Source of the DNA: Lingula anatina
Taxonomy: Eukaryota > Brachiopoda > Lingulata > Lingulida > Lingulidae
Assembly: GCF_001039355.2 (NCBI RefSeq)
Contig: NW_019776101.1
Location: 1 to 32,818, forward strand
DNA length: 32,818 bases
Reading direction: 5' to 3'
Every line of letters starts with the position of its first letter. Position 1 is the stretch's first letter. The notes under the pieces were generated by a model that was not told where the DNA came from, made no database searches, and saw only the letters and a list, made by a program, of their open reading frames with translations. Shown here one piece after another: positions 25,083 through 30,193 of the stretch. A program made the position numbers and the translations under genes.

Positions 25083-26206
25083 ATAAATTTTTGGTGTTTT
25101 GCAGAGGTTTGCCATCCACCAGTAGAATAACTGTATTGGTTGATCCTTGCCAAGCCAGTGGGATGCGCATCAATGGGCACAGCCTCCCCCCAGACACTCT
25201 AGCGACTCCCTTCCCCTCAGCACAAAATGCCACAATGGTTGCCCTTACTTTTTATGCCCATGCAGGTCTTTTTACATTATCTCATGCGGGCGGCCATGGG
25301 TTTGTTGCGCAGGCTCACCATGATGAGATTGTGGGGGCTTTCTCCATTGGGGTGCTCTTAAATGTCAGGAACTCTGTGAGTGTGCTTGCTACGAGATTTT
25401 ATTCTAAGGCTCTGTACAAGCCAGATGATCTCATTTTGGTCAATTAGCAAAATGTTTACCCGCAAAAGTATAAGCAAATTTGGAACAAGTTAAAGATTGT
25501 CTTTTTATCATTATTTTTAATCAAACTGAAAAAACTTTGGTCACTGGCAATTGATATGAGCAAACTACAATGTAAACAAAAGGAAAATAATTATGTGCAG
25601 TTTCAAATATACTGTAAGTGATAAAAAATTATGTGTAACTTAACCATTGATCATGATAATTTGTTTCAGTTTAGATGTTTCTGTTATTTCATGTACTGTG
25701 TTGCATTTATTACAATATCAATACCATACATTGCTTCACTTATTTTATTATTGTTTTAACATTAATCAAATTTTTGAGATAAATTAACTGTATGAACTTA
25801 GAAATAAAGGCAAAGTAACAGTTTTGCATTGAATTTGATGGTAACAAAATATTATTACTGAAAAACTTAGCATACTTAGTATGCATATGTACTCTTCAGT
25901 GTAAGATTTCCCTCGTACTTCTAGGTAACAAGAAGAACCTTCCAAAAGCCACACAGATTTGGCACAGGTTATGCCATTAGCGACAACAGTAAGATTCTCG
26001 GGACAAAGTCAGTGCGTCACCTGATCGTGTGCCTTAACCTCTGTATGGAGGATCCCACGTGTCATAGCGTGGTGCATGCTTTTGCAGGTGCAAACAAGGG
26101 TCAGTGTGAACTGGTCGCACATAATGTTGCTGATCTTGCAGACGCAGTGTTTACACAAACGGATGTCCACGAGATTTATCAAGACGTAGTTATAGTAACT
26201 GTGTAA
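635..26206 (+). CDS. 3' part of a giant multidomain secreted lectin / PAN / IgGFc-binding-domain gene (39 exons traced)
   Basis: One spliced gene, 5' end outside the window. Exons were placed from AG acceptors, GT donors (one GC), open frame and domain continuity; phases agree across all 39 exons. Coding total is about 5924 nt, ~1974 residues. Approximate residues: LamG1 1-150, LamG2 151-329, CTLD1 330-468, PAN1 469-555, CTLD2 N-half 556-643, SUEL 644-741, Cys-rich 742-798, CTLD2 C-half 799-830, Cys modules 831-998, PAN2 and PAN3 999-1169, linker to 1190, PAN4 and PAN5 1191-1364, GCC2/GCC3-like 1365-1460, IgGFc-binding 1461-1880, PAN6 1881-1974. Nearly all domain borders are phase 1, the signature of exon shuffling in extracellular proteins. 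No transmembrane segment is seen before the stop at 26204-26206. A role in carbohydrate or microbe binding, mucus or matrix is inferred from the domains; no orthologue name is recognised. Exon ends are eye-called and could be off where acceptors are tandem. Confidence 0.85.
754..817. repeat. (GA)n microsatellite
   Basis: GA dinucleotide run with one slip, just behind the LamG1 exon 1 donor. It creates a false Ser/Leu-rich minus-strand ORF. Confidence 0.95.
1050..1130 (+). CDS. LamG1 exon 2
   Basis: Phase 1 in and out, acceptor TGCAG at 1045-1049, donor GTAAGT at 1131. Encodes 27 residues with FYIRDGNIQTD, a typical LamG hairpin. It occupies the same place as exon 4313-4396 of LamG2. Confidence 0.8.
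   Translation, partial: QPGLVKESVSISETATYRRIRMALDT
1131..2367. other. intron carrying a MITE
   Basis: A 1.2-kb intron with a TTTA tetranucleotide run (about 1166-1193), two TAGGCCTA palindromes (1253, 1268) and the element at 1310-1871. The rest is unremarkable. Confidence 0.75.
1310..1871. mobile_element. PIF/Harbinger-like MITE, non-autonomous
   Basis: About 562 bp. The ends are inverted repeats of roughly 65 bp: the left end starts TGCCCCTATTTCACACAG and the reverse complement of the right end starts AGCCCCTATTTCACCCAG, both running on through CCACGAATCCCACGAAT to GACAAATTTCAGGATTCG. The element is flanked by TTA at 1307-1309 and 1872-1874. Three-bp TTA/TAA duplications are typical of PIF/Harbinger; no transposase is encoded. 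Assignment to that superfamily is inferred from the target site. Confidence 0.75.
2368..2437 (+). CDS. LamG1 exon 3
   Basis: Phase 1 in, phase 2 out, donor GTGAGT at 2438. Encodes the LamG signature VNDGKWHMAAWQF, equivalent to SDDQWHFIVF in the second LamG domain. Confidence 0.85.
2763..2962 (+). CDS. LamG1 exon 4
   Basis: Phase 2 in, phase 1 out, donor GTGAGT at 2963. Encodes YRLTVDGVQ, MRIGNCADNFVGKF and the closing strand MYYDYRIGNTDLEYVY, a standard LamG C-terminal half. Confidence 0.85.
3307..3504 (+). CDS. LamG2 exon 1
   Basis: Phase 1 both sides, acceptor ATTTCAG, donor GTAGCT at 3505 (weaker). It contains the initial YFGGDGQYYKN strand and FDFSLSVWVRT...GSILRR, so here the domain start is in one exon. 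Confidence 0.85.
3505..4312. other. intron
   Basis: AT-rich; no exon seen. A short degenerate repeat of GGGGGAATTGTCC-like units lies at about 4050-4115. Confidence 0.6.
4313..4396 (+). CDS. LamG2 exon 2
   Basis: Phase 1 both sides, donor GTAAGT at 4397. Encodes GTWVSHGKVLYINSAGK, matching LamG1 exon 2 in phase and place. Confidence 0.85.
4845..4917 (+). CDS. LamG2 exon 3
   Basis: Phase 1 in, phase 2 out, donor GTAAGA at 4918. Encodes SDDQWHFIVFTQ, the LamG WH motif. Confidence 0.85.
4918..5877. other. intron carrying a small MITE
   Basis: A 960-bp intron. Apart from the inverted-repeat element at about 5419-5587 no structure was recognised. Confidence 0.65.
5411..5590. mobile_element. small MITE with ~50-bp terminal inverted repeats
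   Basis: The left arm (GTCTCACTTAATT...TGTCTGTCAC, from 5420) is mirrored by the right arm (GTGACAGGCATTT...TTTAGTGAGAC, to about 5578), with a few mismatches. CCTGGGGAG occurs directly at both borders (about 5412 and 5579). A central hairpin pairs TAGGGGGT with ACCCCTA. The duplicated border suggests an 8-9 bp target site as in hAT elements, but the right copy is offset by 2 bp, so the superfamily is uncertain. Confidence 0.65.
5878..6059 (+). CDS. LamG2 exon 4
   Basis: Phase 2 in, phase 1 out, donor GTATAT at 6060 (weak). Encodes WRIYVDGVLEASQQ, FQGYLKELFYYNY and ISDEEILSRYN, a textbook LamG C-terminus. Confidence 0.88.
6347..6525 (+). CDS. C-type lectin domain 1, N-terminal half
   Basis: Phase 1 in, phase 0 out. 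Encodes CPTGWHPFQGSCYYF, then AKDFCHSLGAKRASISS, the first three conserved cysteines and first helices of a long-form CTLD. It continues in exon 6828-7065. Confidence 0.9.
6828..7065 (+). CDS. C-type lectin domain 1, C-terminal half
   Basis: Phase 0 in, phase 1 out, donor GTAAGA. Contains the WWLGL core (WIGL motif), the inner cysteine of KDCVRC, WND in EWNDRWC, and the final VVCEK. Where sugar-binding CTLDs carry EPN or QPD the sequence reads DPD (SRDPDSSAKDC). Calcium and sugar binding are therefore possible but not canonical. The domain is complete. Confidence 0.9.
7066..7668. other. intron with (CT)n(AT)n microsatellite
   Basis: CT run at about 7279-7310 directly joined to an AT run at 7311-7346. 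No exon found between. Confidence 0.75.
7669..7792 (+). CDS. PAN/apple domain 1, first half
   Basis: Phase 1 in, phase 2 out, donor GTAAGT. Encodes CRFVHIEGQ and VADCKRACLDEKTFTCR, the helix-cysteine part of a PAN/apple fold. Confidence 0.82.
7793..8351. other. intron
   Basis: G-rich, GGGTTAGG-like run at about 7840-7925. No exon recognised. Confidence 0.6.
8352..8488 (+). CDS. PAN/apple domain 1, second half
   Basis: Phase 2 in, phase 1 out, donor GTACAC (weak). Encodes SFNFRVSDSACDLM and the closing YYERQC, which completes the PAN fold. Confidence 0.82.
8489..8921. other. intron
   Basis: AT-rich intron, nothing recognised. Confidence 0.6.
8922..9081 (+). CDS. C-type lectin domain 2, exon 1 (N-terminal half)
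   Basis: Phase 1 in, phase 2 out. Encodes CEPGWFEWRGQCYKF, SSQCQSDGGNLASINSAEE, the first three CTLD cysteines and the LASI motif. Confidence 0.9.
9389..9492 (+). CDS. C-type lectin domain 2, exon 2 (ends mid-domain)
   Basis: Phase 2 in, phase 1 out. Encodes SFYIGMQWGGHGHSWIDGS and VFYSNFAHG, the WIGL region and long-loop start. The remaining CTLD residues do not follow in the next exon; they are found about 1.7 kb further on at 11151-11246. Confidence 0.88.
9828..9961 (+). CDS. SUEL/rhamnose-binding lectin domain, exon 1
   Basis: Phase 1 in, phase 0 out. Encodes LMSITCEN, a short beta strand, VVRVSYANFGRTS (the family's ANYGR motif) and HCNG. This is the galactose/rhamnose-binding lectin fold first known from sea urchin eggs. 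Confidence 0.87.
10145..10304 (+). CDS. SUEL/rhamnose-binding lectin domain, exon 2
   Basis: Phase 0 in, phase 1 out. Encodes CNGIQKCSVNAS and the C-terminal motif DTCGGATRYLEIHYNC, matching the family's DPC..KYL..Y.C. DPC is changed to DTC, which may affect sugar binding. The acceptor at 10143-10144 is chosen because the next AG (10146) would give an immediate stop. Confidence 0.87.
10565..10735 (+). CDS. Cys-rich exon between SUEL and the CTLD2 C-half
   Basis: Phase 1 both sides. 57 residues with about 12 cysteines (GCQCYFN, DCACCAAGSCQCG, KCVTCGGSC). No known domain recognised. The CxC / CxCC spacing resembles the later two-exon Cys modules at 11583-12216 and 12603-13233. Confidence 0.75.
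10736..11150. other. intron
   Basis: A G-rich patch (GGGGTGGGG) at about 10840-10890. No exon. Confidence 0.6.
11151..11246 (+). CDS. C-type lectin domain 2, C-terminal half
   Basis: Phase 1 both sides. Encodes STCVVMSAAGDYNWYDDSC and LFHVCKQ, the last three conserved CTLD cysteines with WYD in place of WND. Joined directly to the exon ending at 9492 it would give ...NFAHGESTCVVM..., an uninterrupted CTLD in frame. Confidence 0.87.
11583..11657 (+). CDS. Cys-rich module 1, exon a
   Basis: Phase 1 both sides, donor GTACGC. Encodes APLQCTNVIASG...TATCPEG. Its pattern (QC..., TCP.G at the exon end) is repeated in exon 12603-12680, so the two are paralogous half-modules. Confidence 0.72.
12067..12216 (+). 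CDS. Cys-rich module 1, exon b
   Basis: Phase 1 both sides. Encodes VACHCSCSNF, ECDCSLCG and ARCCAN. The same CxC...CxC...CC pattern is in 13084-13233. No database family recognised. Confidence 0.78.
12421..12471 (+). CDS. short acidic linker exon
   Basis: 51 nt, phase 1 both sides, 17 residues (DDGTKPDSDTEGATYLDG including split codons). Acceptor CTCAGCAG is a tandem NAGNAG site, so one extra Ala may be included. Called on splice sites and frame only, hence lower certainty. Confidence 0.55.
12603..12680 (+). CDS. Cys-rich module 2, exon a
   Basis: Phase 1 both sides, donor GTAAAC. Encodes FMQCKDLPDG...GVTCPAG, parallel to exon 11583-11657. Confidence 0.75.
13084..13233 (+). CDS. Cys-rich module 2, exon b
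   Basis: Phase 1 both sides. Encodes QCACGYCGPWWMSGNN, TCSCD and GQCCRF. The donor's first G is 13234 and the next base is already in the assembly gap. The intact donor GTAGGT is visible in the second copy at 14611. Confidence 0.8.
13235..13709. other. assembly gap (475 N)
   Basis: A run of N. Open frames crossing it are meaningless. Confidence 0.99.
13710..14611. repeat. 902-bp direct repeat, copy 2 (after gap)
   Basis: Second copy of 12333-13234. It holds duplicate exons at 13798-13848 (acidic linker), 13980-14057 (module 2a) and 14461-14610 (module 2b). If real, the 279 coding nt would add 93 residues in frame. Confidence 0.9.
14611..15062. other. intron with (AC)n microsatellite
   Basis: AC run at about 14913-14967. 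No exon. Confidence 0.75.
15063..15175 (+). CDS. PAN/apple domain 2, first half
   Basis: Phase 1 in, phase 0 out. Encodes YIRWQGAYTSG and LTECLQHCENQ. Its internal intron is phase 0, unlike PAN1. Confidence 0.8.
15452..15590 (+). CDS. PAN/apple domain 2, second half
   Basis: Phase 0 in, phase 1 out. Encodes VGCRSLNWNPSTGACILS and YDLYERY, the usual PAN C-terminal half. Confidence 0.82.
15591..16083. other. intron
   Basis: AT-rich, nothing recognised. Confidence 0.6.
16084..16213 (+). CDS. PAN/apple domain 3, first half
   Basis: Phase 1 in, phase 2 out, donor GTGAGT. Encodes NYFHHIEGYAVAGYN and VDTCLLLCLENPE. Confidence 0.82.
16214..16563. other. intron
   Basis: Nothing recognised. Confidence 0.55.
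16564..16694 (+). CDS. PAN/apple domain 3, second half
   Basis: Phase 2 in, phase 1 out. Encodes DCKSVDYDYVSSAGCWLNS and YYEFIDNG. Confidence 0.82.
16695..17223. other. intron with 37-bp tandem duplication
   Basis: A 37-bp unit (TGATAATTTGTTGATTGATT...) is repeated at 17088 and 17125 with one difference. No exon. Confidence 0.75.
17224..17286 (+). CDS. short linker exon with two cysteines
   Basis: 63 nt, phase 1 both sides, strong acceptor TTTCTTTCAG and donor GTAAGG. Encodes DPQLSCNEV...YAYCGMI between PAN3 and PAN4. No domain recognised. Confidence 0.72.
17287..18336. other. intron containing a contig join and AT microsatellite
   Basis: A ~40-bp sequence starting at 17282 is repeated at about 17343 just before a single N at 17383. 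A (TA)n run lies at about 17749-17808 and a palindrome AACTTACACATATGTAAGTT follows it. A 44-codon ORF at 17443-17577 is unexplained. Confidence 0.7.
18337..18492 (+). CDS. PAN/apple domain 4, first half
   Basis: Phase 1 both sides. Encodes MIEYGALAGYNNV and INDCLQLCHDNSNCKTID, close in layout to PAN3. Confidence 0.82.
18821..18937 (+). CDS. PAN/apple domain 4, second half (GC donor)
   Basis: Phase 1 both sides. Encodes YVCDLSYDTRFTVGS ending at FVFKGFRG. The donor is AG|GCAAGT at 18938. The GT site at 18961 would end in phase 0, and the next exon (19306) hits a stop in phase 0, so the GC donor is required. Confidence 0.75.
19306..19554 (+). CDS. PAN/apple domain 5, single exon
   Basis: Phase 1 both sides. 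Encodes a whole PAN: SFQHIPGHYVMWSTLS, VAECMALCYNNAYCRGFDY, DSTCTLKNQNR and HYEFIG. It has no internal intron, unlike the four before it. Confidence 0.88.
19628..20207 (-). mobile_element. Ty3/gypsy LTR retrotransposon, 3' end (pol tail, polypurine tract, LTR)
   Basis: Read on the minus strand. The element breaks off at the single N at 20208, so the 5' LTR, gag and most of pol are missing from the assembly. What remains is the C-terminus of the polyprotein, a 3' non-coding stretch, a polypurine tract (plus-strand TCTCTCCCTCTT, 19803-19814) and a 175-bp LTR at 19628-19802. The LTR begins TGTAG and ends CTACA, with an AATAAA signal near 19708-19713. The five bases outside the LTR (TTATT, 19623-19627) are a candidate target duplication, but the partner end is not present. 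Confidence 0.82.
20048..20206 (-). pseudogene. Ty3/gypsy pol polyprotein C-terminal fragment
   Basis: 52 residues before a TGA, open to the assembly break. It ends in VRRYPQRERKAPERLTYT, the basic tail (YP.RER..P.R) typical of the end of Ty3/gypsy integrase. Upstream residues are acidic and low in complexity. The rest of the gene is absent. Confidence 0.8.
20296..20466 (+). CDS. GCC2/GCC3 (ephrin-receptor-like) Cys-rich exon
   Basis: Phase 1 both sides, donor GTAAGT. Encodes CPPGTYSPTGYYGKVRC, CPLGTYSSDRGSTEC and CPTGHISNQTGQMTC: three short CP.G.Y repeats as in GCC2/GCC3 modules. Confidence 0.85.
20467..20965. other. intron
   Basis: AT-rich, nothing recognised. Confidence 0.6.
20966..21236 (+). 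CDS. end of GCC2/GCC3 repeat and start of IgGFc-binding domain
   Basis: Phase 1 in, phase 2 out. The first half is Cys-rich (KCMPCKAGYVTDG, SQFCRR, CQGQSC). The second half, GSSFVVMFPET...LKLFFSAD...VTVTSPG, matches the opening strands of the IgGFc-binding N-terminal domain (..G..F.V.FPEN..). Donor GTATTT at 21237. Confidence 0.82.
21515..21663 (+). CDS. IgGFc-binding domain, exon 2
   Basis: Phase 2 in, phase 1 out. Encodes WSSPAISETVTVSS, NVVIPREL, LLISSSAQISVHG, the repeating strand pattern of the family, ending in an .ISV.-type motif. Confidence 0.82.
21897..22019 (+). CDS. IgGFc-binding domain, exon 3
   Basis: Phase 1 both sides. Encodes DWFQVLPTASLGLEHYATC, corresponding to the family's D.F..LP...LG..Y.... 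Confidence 0.82.
22020..22467. other. intron
   Basis: Nothing recognised. Confidence 0.55.
22468..22766 (+). CDS. IgGFc-binding domain, exon 4 (core)
   Basis: Phase 1 in, phase 0 out. Encodes DNTLLVITL, IIVTLNQHETLQLQSDGDL, TGSHISADKSVAVLSGN and VEPMLPVATWGTVF. These are hallmark strings of the domain (L...E..Q....DLTGS.I..DK.VAV.SG, LPV..WG). The usual C-D-H-L-V-E-Q segment is reduced to TSVEPML. Confidence 0.88.
22767..23249. other. intron with AT microsatellite
   Basis: TA run at about 23040-23067. No exon. Confidence 0.65.
23250..23515 (+). CDS. IgGFc-binding domain, exon 5
   Basis: Phase 0 in, phase 2 out. Encodes GRVDFVLIMSS, FYITASKPVQAVAFISGG and PPAMLLLPPFDQ, the conserved ..KPV.V..F..GG...P.M...PP..Q segment. 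Confidence 0.87.
23516..25104. other. intron inflated by haplotype repeats
   Basis: A segment of about 650-720 bp occurs up to three times, separated by single Ns. An ATT run at about 25040-25080 precedes the next exon. Apparent ORFs at 24030 and 24706 are the same shadow frame in the two long copies. Confidence 0.75.
23675..25065. repeat. repeated intronic segment joined at single Ns
   Basis: A 67-bp piece (23675-23741), then N at 23742, a long copy (23743 to about 24390), N at 24411, and a second long copy (24412 to about 25065). The two long copies correspond at offset 676 with scattered SNPs and small indels. This is best read as two alleles assembled in series. Confidence 0.85.
25105..25375 (+). 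CDS. IgGFc-binding domain, exon 6
   Basis: Phase 2 in, phase 0 out. Encodes VDPCQASGMRINGHSLPP, LFTLSHAGGHGFVAQAH and VGAFSIGVLL, the C-terminal strands of the domain. Confidence 0.83.
25376..25924. other. intron with cryptic polyadenylation signal
   Basis: Reading through the donor gives about 23 further codons and a stop at 25445-25447. An AATAAA stands at 25803-25808. A shorter transcript without the last PAN is conceivable but unproven. Confidence 0.5.
25925..26206 (+). CDS. terminal exon: PAN/apple domain 6 and stop
   Basis: Phase 0 in, acceptor TTCTAG. Encodes FGTGYAISDNSKILG, HLIVCLNLCMEDPTCHSVVH, GQCELVAHN and EIYQDV, then V-T-V and TAA. This is a single-exon PAN without the phase-1 border seen elsewhere. 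No hydrophobic anchor follows, which supports secretion. Confidence 0.85.
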   Translation, partial: VTRRTFQKPHRFGTGYAISDNSKILGTKSVRHLIVCLNLCMEDPTCHSVVHAFAGANKGQCELVAHNVADLADAVFTQTDVHEIYQDVVIVTV

Positions 26207-28565
26207 CATAATGTACAGCATGGAATTACCTAATGCCCAACAGAATGGGTAGTCTGGTATAAAAACTTGTAGAAGTTTCGACTGTCTGAGAATTTTAAGA
26301 ATTGAGTGATATTGACTTGCAAGTCCAAAATAAATTGCATCCCCCCCCCCTCCCCCCCGCACATCAGAATCATTTAATTAACATTGATTTGATATAGACA
26401 AATCTTAATGTATTTATTTATTTTTTGGAAAATTGACAAAAAACAAGCGAATGTTATGCTTATGTTCAATCTATATTTTATTACTACTGTTATTGTTATC
26501 ATGTGCATTTATTATTATTGTTGTTATTGTTATTTATTTATTTGATTATTATTTTTAAAACTATTTTGGTGTGTGTGTGTGTATGTGTGTGCCTAAAGAT
26601 GGAGCTATGGAAGTGCCATATTAAATGAGTGAGAAACTGTACATATCAATAACATACTTGATCTGTTGTTTTATATTTTGAACAAAGTTCAGTATGCGTT
26701 GTTGTATTGGCACCAACCCCAAAAATCACATATTTTTAAATTTATTTATATTTATTTTGTTATTCATTTTAAAATTTAGGACAGATATATTTCAACTTTA
26801 TGTCTCCTCCATCTCAGTGTACCACAAACTTTTATAGTCTCATTCATAGCAAGAAAGAAGGCAACAAGGAATATTGATTGTTCGTGATTTGGCCAAACAA
26901 GGCCGCTTTTATTATATAACCCCTCTATCCTAATCGTTTTAACAATAATAACAATGTAGCAAATTGTTGCCTGTATTAAATGTTATGGCCTTAGGGATAA
27001 AAATTATATATCAAATATTCAATAAGACTCATCATCCTAAAAATTATGATGCGATGAGTCAGCAAAAGTTATTATTTACCAACAATTTTGCACAAATTTC
27101 ATTTGTGGGGTTGCAAAGAGGCCATAACCTTGACTGGTGCAAGTAAATGAAAAGAAGATACCTGCTTTCAATTAATTAATATATTTTTATTACAATGTGT
27201 GAAATATATTAACTATTAATTTTCAGTGTGGTATTCAACATATTTTTATTGTTCTGTCATTGATTTGCAGTGAAACTGACAAGTTGGAAATTGATAAAGA
27301 GGGGGTGTTATCAAAGTGACCAAATTTTCTTTCAAATGATCGCATTGCTGGTACATGGGATAGGCCTGCAGCAGTTACTGGATCAATGAAGATACAGTAT
27401 TTTATAACTGAATAAAAATATATTTTTATTCTAGGTTTCTTGTTTCAATTTTTCTTATTAATGAGAAAAAAGGGGAAATACACCATCAAACTGAAATTTT
27501 CCTAATTGTTACTAACAGTTTTTAATGCTTTTCCCAAAACACCAAATGGCTTCACTTTTCCCATCCATTAAGGGTAATATATATGCTGGACAATGAAGAA
27601 GACCAATATGGATTTTTGTTACAAATCCATCCTGTTGATATGTTTTATATAAGACTGATACACTGATAAATCTGTGTTACATATTTATGATGTTAAGTAC
27701 TTGTCAAATACTGCAAATTTTCACCATGCCTGTCTCTAAGAGTAATATAAATGGTTTCTCATTTTTCAATTTCAATATTTAATATAATATATAGAACTTA
27801 ATAACATTTTCATGGGCTGTCAAACTTGATTTAAAAAAGAAATAGACATGCTACAAATAGCTCATGTAAATTAGTCCACAGCTTGTACAAGTTCAGAGAG
27901 GCAACGACGTCTGTTAAGATACTTCATAGTATACTACCACTTCATGGGATAAGAGTTACTACTTCATGATAGAAGGCGACTTTATTGGTTAAAAAATAAG
28001 GACCCTTAGGAGACTTCATAGTATATTACCACTTCATGGGACTTGTATCCAAACATGTTTTAGTTCTGGTTGGATGTGGAAATAAGGCGTAAAAGAGGTC
28101 GTTATGATGCTTCATTCTAGACCATGATTTCGAGAGTGACGTGTGTATTTGCAATGTGTGTGTGTGTGTGGGTGGGGGGGGGGGGGGGGGGATGGGGGGG
28201 GAAGGATAACATTACTCANTAAGTAATAGTTTTTCTTGATTATGTTCCTTGAGACGTGTCTGTGCTTCTACACACTCATTAATATATCTCTGTCCGATAT
28301 GTATTTCCAATTTCACTAAACTACTTTTATACTTCATAATTTACAATGCTTTTTCCTTTAATGATCTGACATTTTCATCATTAAGGAACGGATTGTTACC
28401 ATAAGAGGGAGCATAGGTACTTACATTTCAGCTTTTCTTTCTGTATTATTGACACTTACTTGGTTGTTATTGGTTTAATCAGTTCCATATTACACTAGTG
28501 TTCATAAGTGTTTGACATTTAGCAGATTTTAGTTTCCAGTTTGCTTAATCACTCACGTAGTAGTT
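26207..28565. other. 3' UTR and intergenic sequence
   Basis: AATAAA at 26329-26334 is the first good polyadenylation signal, followed by a C run (26341-26357). A second lies at 27411-27416. Further on is AT-rich sequence without a credible gene. A 29-bp motif ACTTCATAGTATA(C/T)TACCACTTCATGGGA recurs at 27921 and 28013. A GT/G-rich tract (about 28154-28200) precedes a single N at 28219. Confidence 0.7.
26329..26334 (+). terminator. polyadenylation signal AATAAA
   Basis: Canonical hexamer 123 bp behind the stop codon, with a C-rich tract just downstream. Probable 3' end of the multidomain gene; an alternative is 27411-27416. Confidence 0.65.
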
Positions 28566-29117
28566 TCAATTCATTCTCGATAGAGTTACCCTTTTCCTTG
28601 GGGGAATTCCACTGATTAGGTGTTTGATTCCATTTGCGGTGGTTCCTATGGTGCTGCCAATGGGGCTGTGGCCATGTCTAGGTGTGGTGCGGGGGTTTGG
28701 CTGTCCTGTTGCATCCTTTATATTTCTTGCCAGCGTACTGGTCCCATGCGGGGTGAGGTGAATGCCATCCCATGCAAATAGGTCTCTCCTATCAGTTATG
28801 TTGTCATTGTCCATGTAGTGGACATTGGCATGTGAACGACAAAGATGTTGTACCTGACGGTTGATAAGTACCGCAGACCCATTAAAGCTGCGATTTCCCC
28901 ATCGTGGCAAGATTTTGCTGATGATAATTTGAGTCTCTTGGTACTTCTGCTCAATGTTGTTTATGAGCGCCATTGTTTCGTCTACAACAGTTTGCGGATG
29001 TTGCCCCTCGCTAATGTTATTTGATCCAATAATAAGTGTGATTGACTTAGGTGTGCCAAAATCTTTTTCTCCGATTAATTCCGCTGCATCGTTGATTTTT
29101 TTGGGATGGGATGAGTT
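28566..29117 (-). pseudogene. SGNH-hydrolase-type ORF of a mobile element, 5'-truncated
   Basis: The open frame runs from behind a TGA at 29118-29120 to the stop at 28566; a downstream ATG gives 135 residues. Seen: SITLIIGSNNIS (block III, G.N), IIISKILPRWG, VHYMDNDNI and AWDGIHLTPHGTSTLARNI (block V with Asp and His of the catalytic set). The GDS block with the nucleophilic serine is absent. Such SGNH ORFs with a D-G-I-H-L motif are common in transposable elements of marine invertebrates. The C-terminal 35 residues are basic and low in complexity. Truncated, probably dead. Confidence 0.7.
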
Positions 29118-29206
29118 TCAATTGTTTTTTTTGGAATAGTATCATGCGGCTATGAATGAGCCTATAGAACCATGCAGTTATATTAGGATGGGAGGAAAAT
29201 ACTAGG

Positions 29207-29458
29207 CTACTTACTATTAGTCATATTGCTAGCAGCAGATTTGAGGTTTTTCCAAAACCTGGCATGGCCGTAAGCGTTAAAATGTGTGCCGTCCATGCAC
29301 ACCATGGCAGATGCGGCGTCATAGGTACCCTTCATTTTCCAAAATTTGACATTGGTGGTTCGCAAAGCTTGTTGTAAGAATGTGTTGGCGAACTTGATTT
29401 TTAATCTGTACTGGACTTCCTGTGCGGGGGTCTTTATCCTGCTGCTAGGAGCAATACC
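29207..29458 (-). pseudogene. second SGNH-type fragment, different family
   Basis: About 83 open codons ending at a TAG, read after a TGA at 29459-29461. Contains IAPSSRIKTP, NVKFWKMKGTYD and CMDGTHFNAYGHARFWKNL, a clear block V (D..H) of an SGNH hydrolase. Wording differs from the fragment at 28566-29117, so the two come from different elements or strongly diverged copies. No N-terminal catalytic block is present. Confidence 0.6.
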
Positions 29459-29474
29459 TCAGTAAGCATTGCAT

Positions 29475-29871
29475 TTACCTCCCTATTGCTATACCACGCT
29501 GCTTTCGTACCTTCCATGCAATAAGATTGCCGTCCATACGATTGTTTTTTCGCCTACCACACCAGGCGAGAGGCTTGCACTGGCCCATGCATGGCTCGCT
29601 TAAGGTAATTCTTCTGTGCTTTAGGCCTTCACGCACCCATGCTGCATTCACAAATGCAATTAACTCGGAAATGACGACCCCCCTCGCTTAAAACTTGTAG
29701 CTGTCACCATTTCTCAATGCAGCTCCGTGCTATATCGCGTGCCCGTTCTATGGTTGTACGCGTTGTTGTCATTAACTTCACGATCTCTCCACTGCTCATA
29801 GTGACTGCAGCATGGGGAAATGCCACTCCGGGACCAACGCTAACTCTATCATTAAGGTTAACTAGCTTCAT
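29475..29871 (-). pseudogene. decayed ORF pieces, probably transposon-derived
   Basis: Two open stretches in different frames. One (29704-29871) starts MKLVNLNDRVSVGPG and reaches TIERARDIARSCIEKW before TGA. The other (about 29475-29690) reads ELIAFVNAAWVREGLKHRR and MDGNLIAWKVRKQRG before TAA. They lie directly upstream of the second SGNH fragment on the same strand. Function not recognised. Confidence 0.4.
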
Positions 29872-30127
29872 ATATAATTAACGATCTGTTTCATTTATAT
29901 TAAGGAGAGCTAACAGTATACCCTTATGGCATATGCTGGCTGTTCTCCCCAACACGTTGTCTGCTTATCTAAGCAGCCTACTACCTGGCTCTAAGACAGG
30001 TTTTTTGTTTCATACGCTCCATATTCTACATGACTTGTCTCGCACAATAAGGTGCTGGCAATAGATTCGCACGCTACATCCGCACGCTACTTGGACCTGC
30101 TTGCCGATGCGGATCCAGGTTCAAATA

Positions 30128-30193
30128 ACTGCTTTTATCTTTGCACGCACAGTATCAATCACTGCTTTTATCTTCGCACGCACAGTATCTTGA
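30128..30193. repeat. 33-bp tandem duplication
   Basis: ACTGCTTTTATCTT(T/C)GCACG... occurs at 30128 and 30161, each unit containing the GCACGCACAGTATC string. Confidence 0.85.
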
